A stretch of 64,000 nt of DNA from UBA2040 sp041674745 (GTDB lineage: Bacteria > Bacteroidota > Bacteroidia > Flavobacteriales_D > Crocinitomicaceae), in the NCBI GenBank assembly GCA_041674745.1, contig JBAYVD010000007.1, positions 62,001 through 126,000 on the forward strand, written 5' to 3'. Made by a program: the position numbers and the translations under genes. This document shows positions 43,212 to 49,218 of this stretch, one piece after another; the stretch's first letter is position 1, and each line of letters opens with the position of its first letter. The notes under the pieces are model-generated. The model had not been told where the DNA came from. It was given only the letters and a program-made list of their open reading frames with translations, and ran no database searches.

Positions 43212-44240
43212 ATGCAATATTTAATAACAAATAAGCAAGGACAGACCGTTTTAACCAACATTGCAGAAAAGGAAATTCTTGAAGATTTGAAAAAATGCGA
43301 TTCGGCTTATGAAAGAGTATATTGTAATGTTCTTAAAGGGTATCGACGACAAGGAAAATTAGACCTTAACCAGCATGAAATGTATGTTTTTACTTTTTCA
43401 GAAATGACAACTAAAATCTTTAAATATCATTTGTCTGGTATCAAGATATTTGGAGAATTAATCGACTCAAATATTTCGGATATAAAAGAAGTTGAAAATC
43501 AAAAAACTAGACGTCTAAAGCACAATTTAATTAATCACAACTCTAACATACTACTTGAATTATATAAACTAGTTCCTCAAGATGTTTTTCGAAATGGTGG
43601 TAACCACATTGAAACAATTGAAAATCTTTTAAGAAACAACCTGAAAAAAGCAGCATTTACTTATTTGAAAGTTTTAAAGAATTCAAATTTAATGAAGGCA
43701 GAATTCGAAGTTTATGAAATGTTCAATACTGAAAATCCATATCTTGATTTTACTGATCACCAGATACATAAAGTAATTATTTTAACCTTAAATCCATTTT
43801 GGTTAGATCTTGTCGAAGAAAAGGTAAATATTATAATTCAGTCAACATTTGAGAAAGTCAACATTGATTATAAGTCAGTTTCGGTTGCGTTATCCCACCT
43901 ATTTGATAATGCTGCTAAATATGTTATGCCTCATTCTGATTTAAATATTTGGTTTCAATCTGAAAATGAGATTGTTTCAATCTATTTTGATATGACAAGT
44001 CTTAAAGTTGAAGCTGACGAAGTGGATGACATTTTTAACGAATCTAATTCGGGTAAATGGGCAATCGAGGCTGATTTAGATGGTGATGGAATAGGAATGT
44101 TCTTCATACGTAAGTTGATAAACTTAAACGAAGGTGAGATTAAGTTTCAGAATAATCACGACAACAAAAGCAGTGTAAATTATAATGGATTGCCTTATGA
44201 AAACAATAGAATAATAATTACGTTTAAAAAAAGCACTTAA
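43212..44240 (+). CDS. histidine-kinase-like protein with Spo0B-type H-box and divergent ATPase domain
   Basis: The 342-residue soluble protein has no membrane helix or signal peptide. H104 lies in RRLKHNLINHNSNILLEL, an H-x-x-x-N-H pattern like the RHDxxNH box of Spo0B/CitA-type kinases. A HATPase region follows at about 215-335: the N-box is SHLFDNAAKY (N233) and the G-box is DGDGIGMFFIRKLI (290-303). The D-box reads YFDMTSLKVEADEVDDIF and lacks the usual DxGxG glycines. It is therefore a degenerate or fast-evolving kinase, probably partner of the receiver protein upstream. Residues 1-90 are a possible sensory part of unknown type. The stop codon is embedded in the attC-like core. Confidence 0.7.
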   Translation: MQYLITNKQGQTVLTNIAEKEILEDLKKCDSAYERVYCNVLKGYRRQGKLDLNQHEMYVFTFSEMTTKIFKYHLSGIKIFGELIDSNISDIKEVENQKTRRLKHNLINHNSNILLELYKLVPQDVFRNGGNHIETIENLLRNNLKKAAFTYLKVLKNSNLMKAEFEVYEMFNTENPYLDFTDHQIHKVIILTLNPFWLDLVEEKVNIIIQSTFEKVNIDYKSVSVALSHLFDNAAKYVMPHSDLNIWFQSENEIVSIYFDMTSLKVEADEVDDIFNESNSGKWAIEADLDGDGIGMFFIRKLINLNEGEIKFQNNHDNKSSVNYNGLPYENNRIIITFKKST

Positions 44241-44297
44241 CATTATATATGAAAACAGTGCTGCCCTTCGGGACAGCTCCGTTTCATATATTTACCG
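44235..44297. other. attC-like recombination site (imperfect hairpin)
   Basis: After ACTTAAC comes a left arm ATATATGAAAAC, an inner stem CTG-CCC, the loop TTCG, then GGACAG and a right arm GTTTCATATAT, ending ACCG. The inner C-G-closed TTCG loop, one bulged A (GAAAAC against GTTTC) and several internal mismatches give an asymmetric imperfect stem of ~63 bases, within the size range of attC sites. TAAC on the left can also pair with GTTA at 44297-44300. There is no T-run, so it is a poor terminator. The outer spacers are more fully paired than in classical attC sites, which is a caution. Confidence 0.55.
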
Positions 44298-44345
44298 TTA
44301 CCATTCCTAAACCAAATCACAGAGAAAAATAGAAAAATTTAAACA

Positions 44346-44837
44346 ATGAAAAAACGTACAATTCTCTTCACTCTTCTCCTCCTAAGCACGACCACCTTCG
44401 CCCAAGAGGAGCGGACCACCGAATTGTACAAAGCCATTCATGTCCAAGACAGTTTGCTTTTTCAGGTTGGGTTCAATACCTGCGACATCCAGCAATTTGA
44501 AAATTTGGTGAGTGAAAATTTTGAATTTTTCCACGACCAATCGGGGATAACGGATTCGAAAGCGGCGTTTATTTTGAGTATCAAAAACGGAATTTGTCAA
44601 TTGCCGTACCAAGCAAAAAGAGTTTTGGATGAAAAAACGATGGAAGTGTATCCTTTGGAAAAAGGGGGTGTTTTGTATGGCGTGATCCAAACGGGTATGC
44701 ATCTTTTTTATGCGATAGAGACAGATAAACCGGAAACCCTCACCAGCGTAGCAAAATTTACGCATGTGTGGCTCTTGGAAAAGGGAGAATTCAAATTATC
44801 AAAGGTATTGAGTTATGATCACAACAATGCGTTTTGA
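44346..44837 (+). CDS. secreted DUF4440/NTF2-like family protein
   Basis: The 163-residue protein has a signal peptide (ILFTLLLLSTTTFAQ). Its single NTF2-like domain is shown by LYKAIHVQDSLLFQVGFNTCD, FENLVSENFEFFHDQSG, AFILSIKNGICQLP and the late FTHVWLLEKGEFKLSKVLSYDH. The last segment, W-x-x-x-x-G-x-[FW]-K-[LI], is the usual DUF4440 end. Such domains bind small molecules or act as enzymes, but the role is unknown. It starts 48 bases after the attC-like site, so it may be the first gene of the original chromosome downstream of the insertion. Confidence 0.75.
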   Translation: MKKRTILFTLLLLSTTTFAQEERTTELYKAIHVQDSLLFQVGFNTCDIQQFENLVSENFEFFHDQSGITDSKAAFILSIKNGICQLPYQAKRVLDEKTMEVYPLEKGGVLYGVIQTGMHLFYAIETDKPETLTSVAKFTHVWLLEKGEFKLSKVLSYDHNNAF

Positions 44838-44913
44838 ATGGAAACTAACTATAAAATTGAAAGAAGAAGGGAATCAATGGCGCATCAACAGCGTCGGCGC
44901 TCTCAATCCGTGA
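44815..44913 (+). pseudogene. possible 3' remnant of an NTF2-like gene
   Basis: An open frame of 32 codons overlaps the end of the DUF4440 gene and stops at 44913. Its end, EEGNQWRINSVGALNP, looks like the C-terminal strand of a secreted or NTF2-like protein (x-x-G-x-x-W-[RK]-[IL]), not random sequence. It may be the leftover tail of a deleted paralog. The evidence is short and could be chance. Confidence 0.3.
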
Positions 44914-45010
44914 GAAAAATCTTTTTACACTGGCTTTCCTGAAATGTCTTTTTATGTATATTCGTGAAGAAAGCACGAAAATATTGTCCAACCACTAAAC
45001 CTAAACCCTA

Positions 45011-45547
45011 ATGACAAAAAAAGATCTTTTCAAAATCATTCTAAAACTCTATGGATTGTATTCCATTATTGGGTTGGTTGTTCAACTTCCGTTTGCAGGT
45101 TATTCGCTGCTTTATGACTCGCGTGGAGATTTGGATTGGATGTTTCTTTTGGTACCGATCGTCAGCCTTTTGGTTGTTTATACCTTGCTGTTCAAGTCGG
45201 AATGGGTTATTCAGCTCTTGCGGCTCGACCAAGGTTTTGATACGGAAGAAGCAACGGATCCATCCATCGGCGGTCAAGCTGTGGTAGTAATTGCTTTGGT
45301 GATATTGGCTGTGTACATGATTGTGAACAATATAGGCGATTTTGTCTCCCAAATTGTGTTTTCATTTAGAGACAATGTTTCGTCGGATAATTTTGCCAGG
45401 CTCAACCCAACACTCAATCTATTTCCCGTGAATTACAACATGCTATTAAGTGCTGGATTGAATCTGTTGATTGGATTTTTACTTTTGACCAATTACACGC
45501 GCGTGTCCAAGTGGATTGTACGCATAAACCAGACGAATGCTGGATGA
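45011..45547 (+). CDS. four-helix inner-membrane protein, unknown
   Basis: The 178-residue protein has hydrophobic segments at about 12-32, 42-60, 88-108 and 143-162. An N-terminal basic patch (MTKKDLFKIILKLYG) is consistent with an inner-membrane protein with both ends inside. I do not recognise a family. Similar small membrane proteins of unknown role are common in this lineage. It lies 98 bases after the gene remnant and 36 bases before the next secreted protein gene, with which it may be co-transcribed. Confidence 0.7.
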   Translation: MTKKDLFKIILKLYGLYSIIGLVVQLPFAGYSLLYDSRGDLDWMFLLVPIVSLLVVYTLLFKSEWVIQLLRLDQGFDTEEATDPSIGGQAVVVIALVILAVYMIVNNIGDFVSQIVFSFRDNVSSDNFARLNPTLNLFPVNYNMLLSAGLNLLIGFLLLTNYTRVSKWIVRINQTNAG

Positions 45548-45583
45548 CAAAACGGATTTAATGTAGAAAAATAACCGTATCCC

Positions 45584-46531
45584 ATGCGCCACTATTTCCT
45601 TCTTTTCCTCTTGATGGGCTTTTCCACTGCTTTGCACGCACAATTGTACGAAGGGAAGAAAAGCGGTTTCAAATTCTTTGTTGAAGTGTTTGCAGACAGT
45701 GCAAAGGTGGAAGTTTTTCGAAATTATTATTTGTATCGGTATGAATTTGCCTACAAGGAAGGCGAAGAAATTTTGGTGGGACAATCCAATACAGATACAC
45801 TTTTTCGAGGAATACAAAATCAGCTGTATAAAAAGAAGAAGACCTTTTATCTGAAAAGCAGTTTCAATGGCAAGGACGTTTTCATCGTGAAATTGAGCGA
45901 TTGTAAATACGATTCGCGGGATTTATTGCGAAAAAAGGCATATTCCAGCCGACAGATGCATCAACTGAATCGCCTGCAAGACAGCTTGTCGCATCCCAAC
46001 CAAACCGAGTTTACCGATGTTACGAGTGCGTTTTACCAACTCAATCGGGATTCCGGTTCATTTGAAGCGTACGCCTTGCGAACCAACCGTTGTGCTGATT
46101 CACTGCGGGAAATGATTATTCTATCGTCTAGAAGCGCTGCCGTGGATCGCTATTATGAAGTCGGACTTTCGTTGGATACAGCAGATTCATCAGAAGTATT
46201 CAAGCTACTCGAAAACGCTAACTACCAGTACGAATATGCGCGATATTTTGTCTTCACCTTATCGCAAGTCAAGCCCGATTGGTTGATTCAATACGTTGAC
46301 AAAAATCCAGCAAACAAAGAAAGTTTGTTGAAAAACATCAAAAATCACCCGCATTTCAAAGAAATTCATCAAAAGGTGAAAGAATCGTCTATGAATTTGA
46401 ATGGAAGGAAAGAAATCCTGAAACAAAAAAGGAAGCGGAATACCAGCAATGTTGCCGTGGGCGCTCTTTCTGTCACCATCGTTTTGGCCGAAGTAGCCCT
46501 TGTGGTTGGTTTGATCATCTGGATTTTTTAG
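45584..46531 (+). CDS. exported protein with C-terminal membrane helix, unknown
   Basis: The 315-residue protein has a signal peptide (YFLLFLLMGFSTALHAQ), a polar body with many Tyr/Phe/Asp and a C-terminal membrane helix at about 292-314 (VTIVLAEVALVVGLIIWIF). A basic stretch precedes the helix (EILKQKRKRNTSN). The body is therefore probably periplasmic and tail-anchored in the inner membrane. There is no recognisable domain. It is preceded by a small membrane protein gene. Confidence 0.65.
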   Translation: MRHYFLLFLLMGFSTALHAQLYEGKKSGFKFFVEVFADSAKVEVFRNYYLYRYEFAYKEGEEILVGQSNTDTLFRGIQNQLYKKKKTFYLKSSFNGKDVFIVKLSDCKYDSRDLLRKKAYSSRQMHQLNRLQDSLSHPNQTEFTDVTSAFYQLNRDSGSFEAYALRTNRCADSLREMIILSSRSAAVDRYYEVGLSLDTADSSEVFKLLENANYQYEYARYFVFTLSQVKPDWLIQYVDKNPANKESLLKNIKNHPHFKEIHQKVKESSMNLNGRKEILKQKRKRNTSNVAVGALSVTIVLAEVALVVGLIIWIF

Positions 46532-46592
46532 GTGGAAAATGCCTGATTTTCATCTGCTCCGGTTTAATATGATTCATTTTAGCCAATTTATT

Positions 46593-46626
46593 GTCCAATA
46601 ACAACCAAAAGTGGTCCAATAACAAC
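46593..46626. repeat. tandem 13-bp direct repeat, candidate operator of the XRE regulator
   Basis: GTCCAATAACAAC occurs at 46593-46605 and again at 46614-46626. The spacing is 21 bp, two helical turns, so two dimers could bind the same DNA face. The pair lies 43 bp upstream of an exact -7 box and 80 bp before the XRE-pentapeptide gene. Confidence 0.5.
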
Positions 46627-46668
46627 AAGAAGTAGCCAGAAAATTTATCATACCTTAGCAAGACAGAA

Positions 46669-46676
46669 TAATTTTG
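46669..46676 (+). promoter_or_regulatory. -7 box TAATTTTG for the XRE-pentapeptide gene
   Basis: TAATTTTG is an exact TAnnTTTG match, 29 bases before the ATG at 46706. The tandem repeat at 46593-46626 is placed for an upstream regulator. Confidence 0.5.
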
Positions 46677-46705
46677 TAGCATCCATCATTAAAAAAACAT
46701 AGAAG

Positions 46706-47599
46706 ATGCTTACTTCAAAATCCATTGGCGATAAAATTGCCACAGCAAGAAAGAAAATGAACCTTTCACAAGCCCAGCTTGCGCAGCAAGTTTCTATCAG
46801 TCCTCAAGCTGTTGGGAAATGGGAACGGGGTGAATCCTTGCCCGATATCACAACACTCAATCGCTTAGCTGAAATTTTGGGTGTTGACTTAAATTATTTT
46901 TCAGATCGTTCTCAGTTTTCTAACCAGGAAAGCGCAAGAGTCGAAGCGGATGACAGACAAACGAGGCTCGAACTGAACCAAAAGAACCATCGTGGTTGGG
47001 ATATGTCCGAAAGCAATTGGGAAAAGGTTGACTTTTCTGGGTTGAAAAATTTGCAGAAGAATTTCAGTTATTCAAATGTAAAAAGCTGCCGGTTCATCCA
47101 GTCAGATTTAGCGCGTCTTCTTTTCAAGAATACGAATTTTGATGGCTGTGATTTTTCAGAATCCGATGTAAGCAAGAGCACCTTTCAAAAGTCGAATTTG
47201 GCAAATAATTCATTCAAGAACTGTTTGCTGAATGACGTTCAATTTACTGGAACCTATGTGTACGGTTGTGATATGACGGGAGCAGATTTTTCAGATTTGC
47301 AATTTGTCAACGGCGGTTTCGAAAAAAATACAGTTGCTAAAGCTCAGTGGAAGCGCACGTTCTTTGAAGGAACAAAAATTGCAAACATTGTATTTGAAGG
47401 CAAATTGGAGGATTGTCATTTTGAAAAATGTTCGTTTTCCAAAGTTACTTTTCAGCACGCAACACTGATCAATACCTTTTTCAAATACAACGTGTTGAAA
47501 GGCGTCAAATTTGTCGATTGCCAAGCTGATCGATTGACCTATGAACTTTTGAAAAGTGGAAAAGCGGATATAACGGGGTTAACATTGTTGGAAGATTAA
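46706..47599 (+). CDS. XRE-family HTH regulator fused to pentapeptide repeats
   Basis: The 297-residue protein has an N-terminal Cro/CI-type helix-turn-helix at about 6-62 (IATARKKMNLSQAQLAQQVS, SPQAVGKWERGESLPD). From about residue 110 to 270 follow pentapeptide-type repeats (NFDGCDFSESDVSKSTF, NLANNSFKNC, LEDCHFEKCSFSKVTF), which form a right-handed beta-helix. Such helices can mimic DNA or mediate protein contacts. The protein is probably a DNA-binding repressor or activator with an unusual effector domain. A tandem direct repeat ahead of its own promoter suggests autoregulation. Targets are unknown. Confidence 0.85.
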   Translation: MLTSKSIGDKIATARKKMNLSQAQLAQQVSISPQAVGKWERGESLPDITTLNRLAEILGVDLNYFSDRSQFSNQESARVEADDRQTRLELNQKNHRGWDMSESNWEKVDFSGLKNLQKNFSYSNVKSCRFIQSDLARLLFKNTNFDGCDFSESDVSKSTFQKSNLANNSFKNCLLNDVQFTGTYVYGCDMTGADFSDLQFVNGGFEKNTVAKAQWKRTFFEGTKIANIVFEGKLEDCHFEKCSFSKVTFQHATLINTFFKYNVLKGVKFVDCQADRLTYELLKSGKADITGLTLLED

Positions 47600-47694
47600 C
47601 GATAGCATACATTCCATTCGTATTTTAATCAAATAGGGCTAGCCATCTGCTGAAAGGATTTTTTTCTACCTTTAACCAACCTAAACCAAACGAT

Positions 47695-48342
47695 ATGACC
47701 CGATTTTTTGCCACTGTTTTACTCTCACTCGGTTTATTTTCAACCGTTTTAGCACAAGTAGAATCCAAGGAAGAATTTGTTTTTGATTTCGCGCCTGTGT
47801 ATCAAGCATCCGAATTGATTTATTACGGTGCTGATTTTTCACAATTTGGCTTTTGCTATCCAGATAAAGTAGGGCAAGAGGAACAAATGTTGAAATTTAT
47901 TCCGGCCTGGCTTGGTGATTTGAACAAGATCTATAGCTTGGACGTTTTGCCCCGTTTGATGAAGAAAAAGGTGGTGGGAAGATTGCAAAGCGTACAAAAC
48001 AAATACAAGTTGATCGGAGAAGAATGGATACTTTTTGAACCGACCACTTTTGGCATTGAAAAAGTGAAAACCGAAGTAAAAAATTACCAACTTGAAGAAA
48101 CTTCCGGCATTGGTTTGGTTTTGATAGTCGAAAATTTCGACAAAATTCATGAAAATGGTATCGTTTACTTTGCGCTATTTGACATCGCTTCCCGAGAAGT
48201 CTTGTATTGCAACAAAATGGAAGGAGTAGCGGTTGGTGCGGGCATGACGAATCATTGGGCGTCTGTACTTACCAGTTCATTCGACGTGTTTATTACCGAA
48301 TACCGCGAACAATTGCACCGGGCCAAGAAAACGAAAAAGTAA
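47695..48342 (+). CDS. exported protein, unknown
   Basis: The 215-residue protein starts with a signal peptide (FFATVLLSLGLFSTVLAQ). The rest is a mixed alpha/beta domain (KVKTEVKNYQLEETSGIG, VYFALFDIASREVLYCNK) that ends in a basic tail (LHRAKKTKK). The strand pattern recalls DUF-type periplasmic proteins of Bacteroidota, but I cannot name a family. No clear operon partners are visible; the next gene on the right is convergent. Confidence 0.65.
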   Translation: MTRFFATVLLSLGLFSTVLAQVESKEEFVFDFAPVYQASELIYYGADFSQFGFCYPDKVGQEEQMLKFIPAWLGDLNKIYSLDVLPRLMKKKVVGRLQSVQNKYKLIGEEWILFEPTTFGIEKVKTEVKNYQLEETSGIGLVLIVENFDKIHENGIVYFALFDIASREVLYCNKMEGVAVGAGMTNHWASVLTSSFDVFITEYREQLHRAKKTKK

Positions 48343-48358
48343 CAACAAGAATTACAGA

Positions 48359-48721
48359 TTATTCCGCGATTCTCAATTCCTTTTTTCGTTTTTTCAAGAG
48401 TTCTGCTACATCCAGCACGGCTCCATTTTCGATGGATTCATCGACTTTGAGTAAGAGTTGTTTCTTTCCTTTTGTTTTGAAAAAAATCATCTGACCAACG
48501 GACAATTCAACTCCACTGCGCGAAAAGGGAGATAGATTTGGATTCATCACCCCAGGAATAATCAGCGGAATGGATTTGGCAGAGGAATTGGCCAAGGTAA
48601 ACCGGATGGATTTGGTTTGCAAAATCGAATTGGGGCGAGCCGCTTCTTCCTTCCAGACAGAAACGGACGAGAAAGCACATAAACCATAAAAAGCGAGTGT
48701 GAGAATCAGTAATTTTTTCAT
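48359..48721 (-). CDS. small exported protein, unknown
   Basis: I start at the ATG at 48721 (MKKLLILTLAFYGLCAFS), which gives a signal peptide and a 120-residue product; the frame runs 10 codons further up without sense. The body is beta-rich (SIRFTLANSSAKSIPLIIPG, GQMIFFKTKGKKQLLLKVDE) and the tail is strongly basic (LLKKRKKELRIAE). No family is recognised. It ends 17 bases from the convergent exported protein gene. Confidence 0.65.
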   Translation of the reverse strand: MKKLLILTLAFYGLCAFSSVSVWKEEAARPNSILQTKSIRFTLANSSAKSIPLIIPGVMNPNLSPFSRSGVELSVGQMIFFKTKGKKQLLLKVDESIENGAVLDVAELLKKRKKELRIAE

Positions 48722-48813
48722 AGTATAACGTTTTGTGTTTTTATAACACACTCAAAAACAAATTGTTCGGATAAAAAGCGATTAAAAAAAAACGTGCAGC
48801 ACAAATACAAGCC

Positions 48814-48969
48814 TCAATACCGCACGAATCGATACATTTTAAGCAACGACAGGCGATTGCCTTGCACCTTGATCATCACGTCTAGCGTCGGAAAGAAAAT
48901 GGCTTTCAAAGAATGGATTTTTTCGCCATCCTCCTTTTTTTGATGCGTTTCCAGTCTGTCATTATCCAT
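48814..48969 (-). CDS. possible small protein (51 residues)
   Basis: Read on the minus strand, an ATG at 48969 opens a 51-codon frame ending at a TGA at 48816-48814. The product is charged at its N-terminus (LETHQKKEDGEKIHSL) and more hydrophobic after it (AIFFPTLDVMIKV). A GGAG-like run is absent and no family is recognised. It fills most of an otherwise geneless stretch (48722-49218). Composition looks coding-like, but chance cannot be excluded. Confidence 0.35.
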   Translation of the reverse strand: MDNDRLETHQKKEDGEKIHSLKAIFFPTLDVMIKVQGNRLSLLKMYRFVRY

Positions 48970-49026
48970 ACTCGTTTGTATTACACGTAGGAAGGAAGTT
49001 GTTAAAAAATATTGAGATTTTAGTTT

Positions 49027-49043
49027 GAATTAAATTTTAATTC
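49027..49043. repeat. 17-bp perfect palindrome upstream of the first PAS-SpoIIE gene
   Basis: GAATTAAA-T-TTTAATTC is a perfect inverted repeat about 175 bases before the ATG at 49219. The surrounding 250 bases hold no convincing gene. It could be a regulator binding site, but the region is A/T-rich so chance is possible. Confidence 0.35.
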
Positions 49044-49218
49044 CAATTTTTCATTATATTCACATGAACACTAAACAAGAAAGCCATGTGGAACTTAGCT
49101 TTTTTACTGTCTACTAATAAATGTTTCTCTAATCAGAAATTTAATTTGAAGGCTACGCTGAACCTACTTATTCGAAGTTTGTTTTAATTCAACTAATCTA
49201 CTTTTCATTTTCACTCCC

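Larger units (their letters stand above)
42534..44297 (+). mobile_element. solitary integron-type gene cassette carrying a receiver/histidine-kinase pair
   Basis: The left edge reads G|TTAAGT (42533-42539), fitting the R' core GTTRRRY. The right part begins ACTTAAC (44235-44241), fitting R'' RYYYAAC and exactly complementary to GTTAAGT. A hairpin follows and ends at G44297 before TT. On circularisation G44297 would join TTAAGT and complete an attC site. Two genes fill the unit: the first starts 25 bases from the edge, and the second has its TAA stop inside ACTTAAC, both typical of cassettes. Base composition is lower in G+C (16/60 and 18/60 in two lines I counted) than flanking lines (29/60, 23/60). 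No integrase or second attC is visible, so it would be a single attC site lacking integrase. Confidence 0.65.

Noticed and set aside
49064..49117. 17-residue open frame starting MNTKQE
   Set aside because: Too short, no conserved feature; likely chance.
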